Origin: Aquabacterium parvum
GTDB lineage: Bacteria; Pseudomonadota; Gammaproteobacteria; Burkholderiales; Burkholderiaceae_C
Assembly: GCF_001447195.1 (NCBI RefSeq)
Contig: NZ_LFRI01000516.1
Coordinates: forward strand, 149,719-213,718
Direction: 5' to 3'
Length of the DNA stretch: 64,000 bases
Part shown: positions 17,299 through 32,889 of the stretch, in pieces
How positions within the stretch are numbered: the first letter of the stretch is position 1
How the letters are laid out: the number at the start of each line of letters is the position of its first letter
The notes under the pieces: generated by a model
What the model saw: only the letters and a program-made list of their open reading frames with translations
What the model was told of the DNA's origin: nothing
Database searches by the model: none
Made by a program: the position numbers and the translations under genes

Positions 17299-17919
17299 AT
17301 GAAATTCACCGCTTTCGAGCGCAACGTGCAGGGGACCGGAGCGAGCCGCCGCCTGCGTGACGCTGGCAAAACCCCTGGCATCGTCTACGGCGCCGGCAAG
17401 GCCCCCGTCGTCATCGAGCTGGACCACAACGCGCTGTACCACGCCATGCGCAAAGAGGCCTTCCACTCGTCCATCCTCGAGATGGACCTGGGCGGCACGG
17501 TCGAAAAGGTCCTGCTGCGCGACTACCAGAAGCACCCGTACAAGCAGCTCGTGCTGCACGTGGACTTCCAGCGCGTTGACGCCACCACCCGCATCCACAA
17601 GAAGGTGCCCGTGCACTTCGTGGGCGAGGCCGACGCACCTGCCGTCAAGCTGGACAAGTGCCTGATCAACCACGTCACCACCGAACTGGAAATCGAGTGC
17701 CTGGCTGAACAGCTGCCCGAATTCCTGACGCTGGACCTGAGCAAGGCCGTCAAGGGCCAAGTCTTCGGCGTGGACGACCTGGGCCTGGCTGCCCACATCA
17801 AGGTGATCACCCACGGCCGCAAGGCCCCGACGCTGGCCACCGTGGTCGAGCCGGTGGAAGAAGTGATCGCTGCCCCAGTGGCCGCCGCCGAACCCGCCAA
17901 GGGCAAGAAGAAGAAGTAA
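17299..17919 (+). CDS. rplY: 50S ribosomal protein L25/general stress protein Ctc
   Basis: 5S rRNA-binding protein of the large subunit. 206 aa, so the long two-domain form: N-terminal L25 domain (residues ~1-95, including [18 protein letters not shown]) plus the C-terminal TL5/Ctc beta domain, ending in a low-complexity acidic/Ala tail and KGKKKK. The ATG has CTGGAG about 9 bp upstream. A strong intrinsic terminator follows, closing the prs-rplY unit before pth. Confidence 0.95.
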   Translation: MKFTAFERNVQGTGASRRLRDAGKTPGIVYGAGKAPVVIELDHNALYHAMRKEAFHSSILEMDLGGTVEKVLLRDYQKHPYKQLVLHVDFQRVDATTRIHKKVPVHFVGEADAPAVKLDKCLINHVTTELEIECLAEQLPEFLTLDLSKAVKGQVFGVDDLGLAAHIKVITHGRKAPTLATVVEPVEEVIAAPVAAAEPAKGKKKK

Positions 17920-17968
17920 TCTTCTTCCCCTGCCTGACAAGGCCCCCAAAGCCATGCGCTTTGAGTCA

Positions 17969-17996
17969 AGCCCCGCTTTGGCGGGGCTTTTCTTTT
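17969..17996 (+). terminator. Intrinsic terminator after rplY
   Basis: AGCCCCGC (17969-17976), loop TTTG, GCGGGGCT (17981-17988), then TTTCTTTT. A textbook rho-independent terminator between rplY and pth. Confidence 0.9.
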
Positions 17997-18027
17997 GCTG
18001 ACCTGATCGCGAACAATCGCCGCCATC

Positions 18028-18669
18028 ATGATTCGACTGTTTGTCGGCCTGGGCAACCCGGGCCCCGAGTACGAAGACACCCGCCACAACGCCGGCTTCT
18101 GGTACATCGACGGCATGGCCCGGCGCCTGGGCGTGTTCCTGCAGCCTGATCGGGCCTACCACGGTCTGGTCGCGCGGGCCAACACGCCGCAGGGCCCGGT
18201 GTGGCTGCTGCAGCCGCAAACCTACATGAACCTCTCGGGCAAGTCGGTGGGGGCGCTGGCGCGCTTCTTCAAGGTCAACCCTGACGAGGTGCTGGTGGCC
18301 CACGACGAACTCGACCTGCTGCCAGGTCAGGTCAAGCTGAAAAAGGGCGGCGGCCACGCCGGCCACAACGGCCTGCGCGACATCCACGCTCAACTGGGCT
18401 CACCCGATTACTGGCGCCTTCGCCTGGGCATCGGGCACCCCGGCGTCAAGCACGAGGTCGCGGCCTTCGTGCTGCGCAAGCCTCCGCAAGCCGAGCGCGA
18501 TTCCATTTTCAAGTGCATCGACCAGTCGCTCGACGCCACCGAGGCCTTCCTCAAGGGTGAGATGAACGAGGCCACCAAGGTCATCCACGCCGGACCCCAA
18601 CGACCCAAGCCACCACGCAAGGAGCCCCTGCCGGTACAGGGCAAAAACGGCGAGGCGGGGGGCAACTGA
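18028..18669 (+). CDS. pth: Peptidyl-tRNA hydrolase
   Basis: Releases peptides from prematurely dropped peptidyl-tRNA. 213 aa, slightly longer than the E. coli enzyme because of a Pro/Lys-rich tail ([16 protein letters not shown]). Signatures: [20 protein letters not shown] with the catalytic His in [28 protein letters not shown], and [15 protein letters not shown]. It follows rplY, the common prs-rplY-pth order; the terminator between them suggests its own promoter in the ~30 bp gap or some read-through. Confidence 0.96.
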   Translation: MIRLFVGLGNPGPEYEDTRHNAGFWYIDGMARRLGVFLQPDRAYHGLVARANTPQGPVWLLQPQTYMNLSGKSVGALARFFKVNPDEVLVAHDELDLLPGQVKLKKGGGHAGHNGLRDIHAQLGSPDYWRLRLGIGHPGVKHEVAAFVLRKPPQAERDSIFKCIDQSLDATEAFLKGEMNEATKVIHAGPQRPKPPRKEPLPVQGKNGEAGGN

Positions 18670-18677
18670 AACGCACC

Positions 18678-20033
<1,356 letters not shown>

Positions 20034-20065
20034 TGGAGGCGACGAGAGCGACGCCAGTGTAAGGC

Positions 20066-20824
20066 TCAGTCGGTCGAAGCAACCGCAGGCTGGTAGAAGG
20101 CCTCGCGGCGAAACAGGTGAAAGTGCACTGCACCGGCCTGTCCGTGACGATGGCGGCTCAGAGCGTGCACCCAAGCGCAGGCCCCAGCATCCGCCGTTGA
20201 TGCCGGCCCGCCCAGCTCGTGGGGTGCCTCGACATAGATCCATCCGCCCTCGGGCACGCAGGTGCAGGCGGCATCCAAGGCTGCGTCAAAAAGGCCTTCG
20301 TCAAAAGGTGGGTCCAGCAAGACCAGGTCAAAAGCCTGCCGGGCAGACGGCATCCAGCTCAGGGCATCGGCCTGCAACACCTCCAGGCGCTGCCCTGGCT
20401 GGGCTGAAGTGCCTTGCGTCAGGCGTTGAACGACGGCTTTGAGCGAGCGCACCAGGGTGGCATCGCGCTCGACCAGGGTCACGCGTTCGGCGCCTCGAGA
20501 GGCGGCCTCCAAGCCAAGGGCCCCAGAGCCGGCAAAAGCATCCAGCACACGCCAGCCGGAGAGGTCCTGGCCCAGCCAGTTGAAAAGGGTCTCTCGCACA
20601 CGGGCAGGCGTCGGGCGCAAGCCTGCTGCAACGGGCACGGGCAGGGGCGTTCGTTTCCACCGGCCACCAATGAGGCGCACTTCCTGGGTCGAGCTCGCGG
20701 CCACGCGTTGCGCCGAGCGAGCCTGGCGCTCGCGGACACCCTGGGTCGCATCGGGGCGGTCGGCTGGGCCGCGAGGGTGGCGGGGGGAGCGTGGTGGCAT
20801 GGCGTGTCGTGCAGGAGCGCGCAT
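20066..20824 (-). CDS. rsmD: 16S rRNA (guanine-966-N2)-methyltransferase
   Basis: SAM-dependent methyltransferase acting on the 30S subunit. Core: [32 protein letters not shown], the SAM loop [19 protein letters not shown], and catalytic motif IV DPPF in [11 protein letters not shown]. The start is ambiguous: the ATG at 20824 (252 aa) or the ATG at 20800 (244 aa) are both plausible, while the frame to 20872 runs past the ftsY start and is unlikely. The ATG at 20824 sits inside the palindrome shared with ftsY, which favours 20800 if that palindrome is the promoter. It heads the rsmD-coaD-ferredoxin series. Confidence 0.9.
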   Translation of the reverse strand: MRAPARHAMPPRSPRHPRGPADRPDATQGVRERQARSAQRVAASSTQEVRLIGGRWKRTPLPVPVAAGLRPTPARVRETLFNWLGQDLSGWRVLDAFAGSGALGLEAASRGAERVTLVERDATLVRSLKAVVQRLTQGTSAQPGQRLEVLQADALSWMPSARQAFDLVLLDPPFDEGLFDAALDAACTCVPEGGWIYVEAPHELGGPASTADAGACAWVHALSRHRHGQAGAVHFHLFRREAFYQPAVASTD

Positions 20825-20848
20825 TGTAGAGAGGCGCCCCTCTACAAT
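20823..20848. promoter_or_regulatory. 26-bp palindrome in the rsmD/ftsY divergent gap
   Basis: ATTGTAGAG (20823-20831) and CTCTACAAT (20840-20848) are perfect 9-bp arms around an 8-bp GC-rich centre. Each arm presents TACAAT, a -10-like hexamer, towards one of the divergent genes (towards ftsY on +, towards rsmD on -). It could be a bidirectional promoter core or a dimeric repressor site. The ftsY ATG is only 8 bp beyond it, so ftsY mRNA from this -10 would be nearly leaderless. Confidence 0.45.
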
Positions 20849-20855
20849 CCTGCAC

Positions 20856-22022
20856 ATGTTCAGTTTCATCAAGAAAAAGCTGGGGTGGGGCGCGGCTCAA
20901 CCCGATGCCACCCCGAGCGAGGCGCCACCCACCGACGGCGCAAAGGGCAAGGCAAGCGCGGCCGAATCGGCAGCGCCGCCCAAGCAGTCGCTCGGCGACA
21001 CCGCCTTGTCGCCTCGCGCAACGGCGGCAAGCGCCCCCACGCCTGCGTCGAACGCCGCCCCTGCCGCGGTGGCCGATGCGCAGCCCGTGGTGACGAGCGC
21101 CGAACCTGCGCGCCGCTCCTGGCTCGACAAGCTGCGCAACGGCCTGCGCAAGACCGGATCCAGCATCGCACAGGTTTTCACTGGCACGCAGATCGACGAC
21201 GCGCTGTACGAAGAGCTCGAAGCCGCCCTCTTGATGGCCGATGCTGGCGTGGCGGCCACCGAGCACCTGCTGCAAGACCTCAAGCGCCGCGTCAAAGAGG
21301 CCAAGGCCACGGACCCGACCCAGGTCAAGGGTCTGCTGATCGACGCCATCACCGACTTGCTGCAGCCCCTCGAGAAAAGCCTGGAGGTGGGTGAGCACAC
21401 GCCGACGGTCATCATGGTCGCCGGCGTCAACGGTGCGGGCAAGACCACGACCATCGGCAAGTTGACCCGTCACCTCTCGGATGCTGGCCAACGGGTGCTG
21501 CTGGCCGCCGCCGACACCTTCCGCGCCGCGGCGCGCGAGCAGTTGCTGGTCTGGGCCGATCGCAACCGCGTCGACATCGTCAGCCAGGACGGCGGTGACC
21601 CGGCAGCCGTGACCTTCGATGCCGTTCAGGCAGGCAAGGCCCGTGGTTGTGACGTGGTCATCGCCGACACCGCAGGCCGACTGGCCACGCAACTGCACCT
21701 GATGGACGAGCTCAGCAAGGTCAAGCGCGTGATCGGCAAGGCCATGGACGGCGCCCCCCACGAGGTGCTGCTGGTGGTCGATGGCAACACGGGCCAGAAC
21801 GCGCTGGCACAGGTCAAGGCCTTCGATCAGGCCCTGGGTCTGACAGGCGTGATCATCACCAAGCTGGACGGCACGGCCAAGGGCGGTGTGCTGGCTGCCA
21901 TCGCGCTTTGGTCGCGCGAGCGCCAGGCGACGGTGCCGGTTTACTTCATCGGCGTAGGCGAAAAACTGGAAGACCTGCAAACCTTCCAGGCACGCGAGTT
22001 CGCCCAGGCGCTGTTGAGCTGA
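20856..22022 (+). CDS. ftsY: Signal recognition particle receptor FtsY
   Basis: SRP-receptor GTPase that docks the ribosome-SRP complex at the membrane translocon. 388 aa. MFSFIKKKLGW is the membrane-targeting start, followed by an Ala/Pro/Glu acidic linker (A domain, ~10-85), the helical N domain (WLDKLRNGLRKTGSSIAQVF onward) and the G domain: P-loop GVNGAGKTTTIGKL, insertion-box DTFRAAAREQL, DTAGRLATQ, TKLDGTAKGG and GVGEKLEDLQTF. The ATG at 20856 is preferred because upstream in-frame sequence is antisense rsmD. Its partner ffh lies 1.2 kb away on the opposite strand. Confidence 0.95.
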   Translation: MFSFIKKKLGWGAAQPDATPSEAPPTDGAKGKASAAESAAPPKQSLGDTALSPRATAASAPTPASNAAPAAVADAQPVVTSAEPARRSWLDKLRNGLRKTGSSIAQVFTGTQIDDALYEELEAALLMADAGVAATEHLLQDLKRRVKEAKATDPTQVKGLLIDAITDLLQPLEKSLEVGEHTPTVIMVAGVNGAGKTTTIGKLTRHLSDAGQRVLLAAADTFRAAAREQLLVWADRNRVDIVSQDGGDPAAVTFDAVQAGKARGCDVVIADTAGRLATQLHLMDELSKVKRVIGKAMDGAPHEVLLVVDGNTGQNALAQVKAFDQALGLTGVIITKLDGTAKGGVLAAIALWSRERQATVPVYFIGVGEKLEDLQTFQAREFAQALLS

Positions 22023-22061
22023 TCGACCTGCCCCGGCGGTTCGCTGGGGCGTCCTGACAGG

Positions 22062-23012
22062 TCAGGCCTTTTCAGCAACGCGGGTGCCGTGGGCCCCGTC
22101 GAGCGGCATGCGCCCTGAATCGAGGTCCATGTCGTCGAACCACGTCGACGGAGGGGGCTCCTTGCGCTCACCGTCGGGGCCACCGCTGGCCTCCCACTCG
22201 TCCATGGCCTCATCGATGACCACGTCGATCGCCCGCTCCTGCATCGAAAGCCCTTCGAAGTTGCCGCCGCCTTGCAGCGAAGCCACGACAGCCGCAGCTT
22301 CCGCGTCGCGACGCGCCGTGTCGTTGCCCGACTGACTCTGCGGCCCGGTGCTGGCTGTGGCAGCGCCCAGGATGGCCTCGCGAGCCACCACGGGCCCCGG
22401 CAATGCGCCTTCCAGCCAGATGTGAACAGGGATGCGCGCGCCATCGAGCACGCGATCCATGCGCGCATGCCGACGGCGGGCGCGCTCGTTTTCTTTCGAA
22501 GCCGGTTGGCGCACCTCGACCACGGCGATCACCTGGGACTGAGCGTCGCAGACGACCAGGTCAGCGCACAAGGACCCGACGCGACGCAGCCACTCTGAAT
22601 ACGGGTTGCGGGTGGGCACCTTGATGAACCGGGCCACCGGCACCTGCCCCAGCACCATGTGATCAGGCAGCGCCCGGCGCAGGACGTGCCAAGCCTCTCG
22701 CTCATGGGCGGTCAACACACGCGTGGCCACGGGGGCCCAGTCGATCAAGGTGTCGAGTTGATCCGGGGTTCGCTCTCCTCGGCCCCGAGACAAGCCCAAG
22801 CGCCGCCCTTTGCCCGCGTCGCGGTGTTCCCGACGAGCCGATGCATCGGAGCGATCGTCATCACGACCGGCCTTTTCAGGCCTTCGGCGAGCGGCGCGCG
22901 AGGCCCGCGCACGCTGCGAAGCGGCGCGCTGACGCACCACCCACAAAGCCGCAGCCAGCCCCAAGGTGCCCACGCCTGCCAGCCACATGGGCCACATCGA
23001 AACGACGTCCAT
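22062..23012 (-). CDS. Membrane-anchored DUF2726-domain protein
   Basis: 316 aa from the ATG at 23012, with GAAAGG 8 bp upstream. One N-terminal membrane segment (MWLAGVGTLGLAAALWVV, residues ~8-25) leads to a strongly basic Arg/Ala linker (~26-80), then a DUF2726-like region: REAWHVLRRALPDHMVLGQV, FIKVPTRNPYSEWLRRVGSL, ADLVVCDAQSQVIAVVEVRQ (a pattern reminiscent of the restriction-nuclease fold core D-x-E-x-x), and the C-terminal half is acidic and probably disordered. Function unknown; cytoplasmic face is likely from the basic linker. It lies between the convergent ftsY and the upstream ffh. Confidence 0.7.
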   Translation of the reverse strand: MDVVSMWPMWLAGVGTLGLAAALWVVRQRAASQRARASRAARRRPEKAGRDDDRSDASARREHRDAGKGRRLGLSRGRGERTPDQLDTLIDWAPVATRVLTAHEREAWHVLRRALPDHMVLGQVPVARFIKVPTRNPYSEWLRRVGSLCADLVVCDAQSQVIAVVEVRQPASKENERARRRHARMDRVLDGARIPVHIWLEGALPGPVVAREAILGAATASTGPQSQSGNDTARRDAEAAAVVASLQGGGNFEGLSMQERAIDVVIDEAMDEWEASGGPDGERKEPPPSTWFDDMDLDSGRMPLDGAHGTRVAEKA

Positions 23013-23175
23013 ACCAAACCTTTCCAACTCGGTCGTGGGTGAAGCCATCCACATCCGCCGGATCATCGGCTGTTCAGGCGATGACTGAAGGCCACCTCAA
23101 CCAAGCGGTACAGACGTCACATCCGCTAACAGGTGTGCAAAAGTTGGCGGTCGGGCTCACATGCGGCTCAACGGC

Positions 23176-24555
<1,380 letters not shown>

Positions 24556-24587
24556 GAAGAAGCGCTTTGCTCTCGTAAACTGATCAC

Positions 24588-25436
24588 ATGATTTTATCGC
24601 CCACCTTCTGGCCCAGCGTGTTGGCCGTCATCGGCTACGCCGTGGCCATCGGCTGGCCGCAGCGCGCCGAACAGACTGGACACCGCGTGCCCACCGTGCT
24701 GGCGGCTTTCTGCCTGCTCGCCTGGCTGTCGCAGGCGGTGGCCATCGGGGTGGACGTTCTGGCGCTCGATGCCCCCCAGGCGGGCGCCCGCTTTGGCTTC
24801 GCGCCGGCGCTGTCGGTCACATCGTGGCTGGTGCTGGGCGTCTACGCCCTGGAAAGCCGCCGCCTGGGCCTGCCTGCCGTGCGCCAGACCTTGGCCCTGC
24901 TGGCCGCCGTGAGCGTGGTGCTGGCCTGGGTCTTCCCCGGACGGACCCATGCGGCCGGCCAGATCGATGCCTGGGCCCCCTTGCACTGGGTCACAGGGTT
25001 TGCCTCCTACGGCCTGATCGGCGCTGCACTGCTGCACGCGGTCTTGCTGACGCACGCCGAGCGGCGACTGCGCTCCGGCACAGCGGGATCAGGCCAGATC
25101 CCCTCGCCCCACCGGCCCGCTGGACAAGCGCTGGGCATGCCGCTGCTGCGGCTGGAATCCTTGACCCTGAAGTTCGTGGCTGCGGGCTTCGCGATGCTGA
25201 GCCTGACCCTGTTGCTGGGTGCCGCCTTCACTTCGCCCTGGAAGTGGGATCACAAAACCATCTTCTCGGTCCTGTCATGGTGCGTCTTTGCCGTCTTGCT
25301 CGTTGGCCGCGCCCGTTTCGGCTGGCGCGGCAGGCAGGCCATTCGCTGGCTGATCGCGGGCTCGCTGCTGCTGTTGCTGGCCTACGTTGGGTCGCGCTTC
25401 GTGCTCGAGATCCTGCTTCACCGTTCTGCTGCCTGA
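24588..25436 (+). CDS. CcsA/YpjD-family cytochrome c assembly-like membrane protein
   Basis: 282 aa with about eight hydrophobic helices. The CcsA-type core includes PLHWVTGFASYGLIGAALLHAV and WKWDHKTIFSVLSWCVFAVLL, with His residues placed like the heme-handling His of the cytochrome c synthetase family. The short form next to ffh is usually annotated YpjD; E. coli YpjD has been connected with magnesium/cobalt export accessory function (CorE), so a true cytochrome maturation role is uncertain. It begins 32 bp from the divergent ffh start. The small PP0621-family gene follows 9 bp after. Confidence 0.85.
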   Translation: MILSPTFWPSVLAVIGYAVAIGWPQRAEQTGHRVPTVLAAFCLLAWLSQAVAIGVDVLALDAPQAGARFGFAPALSVTSWLVLGVYALESRRLGLPAVRQTLALLAAVSVVLAWVFPGRTHAAGQIDAWAPLHWVTGFASYGLIGAALLHAVLLTHAERRLRSGTAGSGQIPSPHRPAGQALGMPLLRLESLTLKFVAAGFAMLSLTLLLGAAFTSPWKWDHKTIFSVLSWCVFAVLLVGRARFGWRGRQAIRWLIAGSLLLLLAYVGSRFVLEILLHRSAA

Positions 25437-25445
25437 AGGGCCCTC

Positions 25446-25712
25446 ATGCTGAAGTTCCTCCTGCTGGCTGCCTTGGTGCTGTGGCTGCTGTATTCGCCTG
25501 GCGTGCGCAAGCTGCTGCGCGGCGTTCGATCCCGTGAGCCTGCGCAGCCGCCGCGCCAGAACCAGGCCAAGCCCGAACCAGCCCCAACGACTGCGATGGT
25601 CCCCTGCGCGCACTGCGGCGTTCACCTGCCGGCCAGCGAGGCCCTCGTCAACGGGCAAGGCCAGCCCTTTTGCAGCGAAGCGCACCTCCAGGCGGCCCGC
25701 CGCCCCGGCTGA
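25446..25712 (+). CDS. PP0621-family small membrane-anchored protein
   Basis: 88 aa. An N-terminal hydrophobic anchor (LKFLLLAALVLWLLYSPGVR), a charged Pro-rich linker, and a C-terminal treble-clef-like zinc motif: VPCAHCGVHLPASEAL and FCSEAHLQA (CxxC plus C and H). Family members are short and uncharacterised. The gene sits between the CcsA-like gene and pilS with gaps of 9 and 6 bp, so it is probably in one operon with them; this neighbourhood recurs in betaproteobacteria. Confidence 0.82.
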   Translation: MLKFLLLAALVLWLLYSPGVRKLLRGVRSREPAQPPRQNQAKPEPAPTTAMVPCAHCGVHLPASEALVNGQGQPFCSEAHLQAARRPG

Positions 25713-25718
25713 CCCGAC

Positions 25719-27581
25719 ATGCCCGTCTCGCCATCAAAAGCCCACGCCGGCGCCGCGCAGGCGAACTCCTGGTTTGGCCCCCCGGACGGCGTCGACAGCA
25801 CCCTCATCCAGGAAGCGTTTGGTGGCCGTGGATGGAGCGGAATTGGCAGCGGCCCGCCCTCTCAACCCACATCCGAAGCAGCGGGTGCGCCCTACTTTTT
25901 CCGGGTCTACCGTGCCTTCCTCAACGCCCGAGCCGTCCTGGCACTCACCCTGCTGGGGCTCATCGGTGTGCTCCATGCCGCCGGCACCGAAACACCCGGC
26001 TGGATGAAATGGATGACGCTGGGCTATGCCGGGCTGGCTTGGCTGGTGTGGTGGTGGCCCAGTCAACGGCGACCTGCACCGGCTCAGCAATCGACACTGC
26101 GTCCACGTCAGGTGCTGGGCAGCGTTGGCGTGGACCTGGCCTTCTTTTCCGGGTTGCATTACCTGACCGGCTCTTCGGTCAACTCGCAGGCCCTGCTGGT
26201 GCTGCCCGTGTTGATGGCGGGCGTGCTGATGTCGCGCATCATGGCCCTGGGCACGGCCGCCGTGGCGACCCTGAACCTGCTGGGATCCGCTGCGCTGCAA
26301 CTGGTCCAGGGGCAAACCCAGATCACGCAGCTCATGACCCAGGCCGGGCTGACCGGCATCGGCCTGTTCGCCATCGCGATCCTGGCCAACGAGCTGGCCA
26401 CTCGCCTGGCCCGGGAAGAACGCAGCGCCCGAGGCAGCCTGGAGCTGGCGCGTCAGCAGGCCGAACTCAATCGCCTGGTGCTCGACGAAATGACAGAGGG
26501 CGTGATGGTGGTCGACCGGCGAGGTCGCGTGCGCACCGCCAACCCGGCGGCGCGTCGCCTGCTGTCGGCCCACCGCATCGCCTCGAACGCCCCTTTCCAG
26601 CTGCGTGGCGTGCCTGCCTGGCACCCCCTGGTCGAGGCCGTCGAACGCGCCATCAACCACCCGCTGCAGGCAGAGGGCGGACAGGAAATCCGCCTGCGCT
26701 TTGACGACCAGTCGCAGCGTGAGTTGCGACTGCGGGTGCGCTTCACCCGAAGCCCGGCACCGCCCCAGCAAGACGCTCGCCGAGAAGACATGTGCGTGAT
26801 GTTGCTGGAGGACCTTCGCACCGTGCGCGCCCGCCAACGCCAGGACAAGCTCGCCTCCATGGGCCGGATGTCGGCCGGCATCGCCCACGAAATCCGCAAC
26901 CCCCTGGCCGCCATCGCACAGGCCAATGCCCTGCTGGCCGAGGACGCCCTCCATCCCAGCCAGCAAAAGCTCACCCAGATGATCGGCTCCAACGTCGATC
27001 GACTCAAACACATCGTTGACGACATCCTCACCGTGGCCCCAGGCGTGCGCCCGCCAGCGCCCGCCATCGACCCTGTCGAAACGGTGATGGCCATTTGCAA
27101 CGAATGGCGCAGCACCCATCGCATCGACAGCGGCGCTGACAGCCTGTTCGAGATCGATGTCAGTGGGTGCCACCCTGGCCCCAAACAGGTCCCGTTGCGG
27201 GTTCGCTTCGAGCCTGAGCACCTGCAGCGTGTGCTGGTCAACCTGCTCGACAACGCCCTGCGCTACAACAGCGGCGAGCCCGGCGCCATCCTGCTGAGCC
27301 TGCGCTGGCTGGCCTCGGTCACGCCGGAGGGTTTGCTGATGCTGTCGGTGGGCAACGATGGTGAGCCCATCCAGCCCGACACCGAGCGCGCCCTGTTCGA
27401 GCCCTTCTTCTCGACCAGCAGCCGAGGCACTGGACTGGGCCTGTACATTTCCCGAGAATTGTGTGAGAGGCACGGTGCGAGCATCGACTACCGCCAACAC
27501 CCTCCCTCCATTCGACACCGCAACGAGTTCTTCATCACGATGCCCGTCGACTCCCCGGCTGACAGCCCGTTCACCGCATGA
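25719..27581 (+). CDS. pilS: Membrane sensor histidine kinase of the PilS type
   Basis: 620 aa. An unusually long N-terminal cytoplasmic tail (~65 residues), about six membrane helices (~69-224), a PAS-like segment ([30 protein letters not shown]), the HisKA helix with phospho-acceptor His in [15 protein letters not shown], and a HATPase with N box [12 protein letters not shown] and G box [18 protein letters not shown]. PilS kinases sense pilin in the membrane and drive PilR in type IV pilus control. No pilin gene is in this window, so the name rests on sequence and on coupling to the NtrC-type regulator, whose ATG overlaps this stop (ATGA). Confidence 0.82.
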   Translation: MPVSPSKAHAGAAQANSWFGPPDGVDSTLIQEAFGGRGWSGIGSGPPSQPTSEAAGAPYFFRVYRAFLNARAVLALTLLGLIGVLHAAGTETPGWMKWMTLGYAGLAWLVWWWPSQRRPAPAQQSTLRPRQVLGSVGVDLAFFSGLHYLTGSSVNSQALLVLPVLMAGVLMSRIMALGTAAVATLNLLGSAALQLVQGQTQITQLMTQAGLTGIGLFAIAILANELATRLAREERSARGSLELARQQAELNRLVLDEMTEGVMVVDRRGRVRTANPAARRLLSAHRIASNAPFQLRGVPAWHPLVEAVERAINHPLQAEGGQEIRLRFDDQSQRELRLRVRFTRSPAPPQQDARREDMCVMLLEDLRTVRARQRQDKLASMGRMSAGIAHEIRNPLAAIAQANALLAEDALHPSQQKLTQMIGSNVDRLKHIVDDILTVAPGVRPPAPAIDPVETVMAICNEWRSTHRIDSGADSLFEIDVSGCHPGPKQVPLRVRFEPEHLQRVLVNLLDNALRYNSGEPGAILLSLRWLASVTPEGLLMLSVGNDGEPIQPDTERALFEPFFSTSSRGTGLGLYISRELCERHGASIDYRQHPPSIRHRNEFFITMPVDSPADSPFTA

Positions 27582-29113
27582 ACGCACCCTCCCGCCACCG
27601 CCTGCTGGTCGTCGACGACGAGCCTGATCTGCGCACGCTGTACGAACTGACACTGCTGCGCGAGGGCTACCACATTGAAACCGCTGGCTGCGTCGAAGAC
27701 GCCTGGCAGCTGCTCAGCGAGCAAGCGTTCAGCGCCATCATCACGGACATGCGCCTGCCCGATGGCGAAGGGCTGGACCTGATCCGCCGCCTCGACGCCG
27801 CAGGCCGGCCCGAAAAGAGCATCGTCATCACCGCCTACGGATCGGCCGAAAACGCCGTCAGCGCGCTCAAGGCAGGCGCCTACGACTACCTCACCAAGCC
27901 GGTGGACCTCAAACAGTTCCGCAGTGTGGTGGCGTCGGCGCTGCAAGCCCGCGAAGACTCGGCCACCGCCGCGCCAACACCGCCTCAGCCCGAACAGCGC
28001 ACCCGCCCCCGCGCGGGGAGCGAACCACCAGGCTTGGCACGACTGGCAGGTCACAGCCCCGCCATGCAGCAGGTGCGGGTGCTCATCGACAAGGTCGCTC
28101 GCAGCATGGCGCCCGTGTTGTTGTGGGGCGAGTCGGGCACCGGCAAGGAGCTGGTGGCCCGGGCCATCCACGACTGCAGCAGCCGTGGCGCAGCCCCGTT
28201 CATCGCGGTCAACTGCGGCGCCATCCCGGAGCAACTGCTTGAAGCCGAGTTCTTCGGCTTCCGCAAAGGCGCCTTCACCGGCGCCACCGAAGACCGCGCC
28301 GGCTTTTTCCAGGCCGCGCATGGTGGCACGCTCTTCCTCGATGAAATCGGCGACCTGCCACTGGCCATGCAATCGAAGCTGCTGCGAGCCATCCAGGAGC
28401 GGGCCGTGCGCCCCGTCGGCGCCACACAGGAAGTGCCCGTGGACGTGCGCCTCATCAGCGCTTCGCACAAAGACCTGGCCCACGAGGTGCAGGCGCAACG
28501 CTTTCGGCAAGACCTCTTCTACCGCCTCAATGTCATCCGCATCGCACTGCCCCCCTTGCGCGAGCGGATCGAGGACCTGCCCCTGCTTTGCCAACGCATC
28601 CTTGACCGCATCGGCCAGGAGTCAGGCCTCACCTCCCCACCACAACTGAGCACCGACGCGCTGGCAGCGCTGCTGGCCCACCCCTTCCCCGGCAACGTGC
28701 GCGAGCTGGAGAACATGCTGCACCGTGCGGTGGCGCTGAGCAACGCCACCACGTTGGAGGCAGACGACCTGGGTCTGCCGTCCGCACCCGCCAACACCTC
28801 GCAGTCCCCTCTTGCGTCCCCCGAGCCAGCCGAGGCCGGCTCGATGCCCTCGACCACCCCGCCCATCCACGCTCAGCCCCACGCTGAGACCATGCCCATG
28901 CCGCGCGACCTGGTCGCCCACCTGGACCAGGTCGAGCGCGAAATCCTCATCCAGGCCCTGGAAAAGCACCGACTCAATCGCACAGCCGCTGGTGCCAGCC
29001 TGGGCCTTTCCCTGCGCCAAATGCGCTATCGCATGGCCCGCCTGGGCGTGCAGGTGAGCGACCAAGGCGTGCTGCTGGGCGAGCGATTCGACCCTGAAAC
29101 CGATGGCGACTGA
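27578..29113 (+). CDS. pilR: NtrC-family sigma-54 response regulator, PilR type
   Basis: 511 aa with three domains. Receiver (~1-125) with phospho-acceptor Asp in [14 protein letters not shown]+ activator domain with Walker [15 protein letters not shown], the sigma-54 contact loop GAFTGA, and Walker [16 protein letters not shown]-terminal Fis-type helix-turn-helix [21 protein letters not shown] long Pro/Ser/Ala linker (~405-450) joins the last two. It should activate sigma-54 promoters, classically pilA. Start overlaps the pilS stop by 4 bp, and its own stop overlaps the ampD start by 11 bp. Confidence 0.85.
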   Translation: MNAPSRHRLLVVDDEPDLRTLYELTLLREGYHIETAGCVEDAWQLLSEQAFSAIITDMRLPDGEGLDLIRRLDAAGRPEKSIVITAYGSAENAVSALKAGAYDYLTKPVDLKQFRSVVASALQAREDSATAAPTPPQPEQRTRPRAGSEPPGLARLAGHSPAMQQVRVLIDKVARSMAPVLLWGESGTGKELVARAIHDCSSRGAAPFIAVNCGAIPEQLLEAEFFGFRKGAFTGATEDRAGFFQAAHGGTLFLDEIGDLPLAMQSKLLRAIQERAVRPVGATQEVPVDVRLISASHKDLAHEVQAQRFRQDLFYRLNVIRIALPPLRERIEDLPLLCQRILDRIGQESGLTSPPQLSTDALAALLAHPFPGNVRELENMLHRAVALSNATTLEADDLGLPSAPANTSQSPLASPEPAEAGSMPSTTPPIHAQPHAETMPMPRDLVAHLDQVEREILIQALEKHRLNRTAAGASLGLSLRQMRYRMARLGVQVSDQGVLLGERFDPETDGD

Positions 29114-29741
29114 GCCCGATCCCGGCACCCTTCTCGCCCAGGCACCGGATGCCTCGTCGAGCGCCTGGCAGGCAGGCTGGCACCTGGGCGCACGCCACGT
29201 GCCCTCCCCCAACTTCGGCCCACGCCCCCTTGGCGCGGCCGTAGACCTGGCCATCGTTCACTCGATCAGCCTGCCGCCTGGCGTCTACGGCGGCGACGAA
29301 GTCGAGCGACTCTTCACCAACACGCTCGACTGGGACGCGCACCCCTACTTCGACCAGATTCGCGGCGCGGAGGTGTCGTCTCACTTTTTCATCCGGCGGG
29401 ATGGCGAGCTGGTTCAGTTCGTCAGCGTCAACGAGCGTGCCTGGCACGCGGGCAAATCCTCGTGGCAAGGTCGCGACAATTGCAACGACCACAGCGTGGG
29501 AATCGAGCTCGAAGGCCTGGAACATCACCCCTTCGAAGACGCCCAGTACCAGGCCCTCGCCAGCCTGCTCTCGGACCTGAGCCAGACCTGGCCCATCCAC
29601 CAGACAGTGGGCCATGAACACGTGGCTCCCGGGCGAAAACAAGACCCCGGCAAGGCCTTCGAATGGGCTCGCCTCGCTGAGCTGACAGGCTGGAAAAACG
29701 ACCGATTGCCCCCCCTCGCCATGCCATCGCTGCAGGCCTGA
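29103..29741 (+). CDS. ampD: 1,6-anhydro-N-acetylmuramyl-L-alanine amidase
   Basis: Cytosolic zinc amidase of peptidoglycan recycling, which in many species also limits AmpR-dependent beta-lactamase induction. 212 aa. Zinc ligands are the His in [15 protein letters not shown] and the His/Asp of the C-terminal [46 protein letters not shown] is the family core. No signal peptide, as expected for AmpD rather than periplasmic AmiD. Its start overlaps the pilR end by 11 bp. No beta-lactamase or ampG is present nearby. Confidence 0.94.
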   Translation: MATEPDPGTLLAQAPDASSSAWQAGWHLGARHVPSPNFGPRPLGAAVDLAIVHSISLPPGVYGGDEVERLFTNTLDWDAHPYFDQIRGAEVSSHFFIRRDGELVQFVSVNERAWHAGKSSWQGRDNCNDHSVGIELEGLEHHPFEDAQYQALASLLSDLSQTWPIHQTVGHEHVAPGRKQDPGKAFEWARLAELTGWKNDRLPPLAMPSLQA

Positions 29742-29796
29742 ATCAGCGCTTTCCCGAGTTTTTGCAACAGCCTGATGCACGCCCCAAAAAAGGCGC

Positions 29797-29802
29797 TATA
29801 GT
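29797..29802 (+). promoter_or_regulatory. Candidate -10 of nrdA
   Basis: TATAGT (5 of 6) with a weak CTGATG about 19 bp upstream (29772-29777). The two NrdR-like boxes begin 10 and 41 bp downstream, in position to block initiation or early elongation. Confidence 0.4.
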
Positions 29803-29811
29803 CGCCACCGA

Positions 29812-29858
29812 ACACTACAGGTAGCGTCCAAAAACAAATCGGACACCATATCTAGTGC
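29812..29858 (+). promoter_or_regulatory. Tandem NrdR boxes upstream of nrdA
   Basis: Box 2, ACACCATATCTAGTGC (29843-29858), matches the NrdR consensus ACACWATATCTWGTGT at 14 of 16 positions. Box 1, ACACTACAGGTAGCGT (29812-29827), matches 12 of 16. Their starts are 31 bp apart, three helical turns, the spacing typical of NrdR pairs. NrdR is the nucleotide-sensing repressor of ribonucleotide reductase genes. The position, about 100 bp upstream of the nrdA ATG and just after a candidate -10, supports function. Confidence 0.75.
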
Positions 29859-29959
29859 TCCAGCAGTCGGCGCCCGGCCACCCCGCGGCGCCTCCCATCT
29901 TCAGGCCCGAGAGCCCCATCACAAGGGACTTCGGCCCTGTGCCCACCGAAGGGAACCCC

Positions 29960-32872
<2,913 letters not shown>

Positions 32873-32889
32873 TGCAGTCATGAAAGAGG

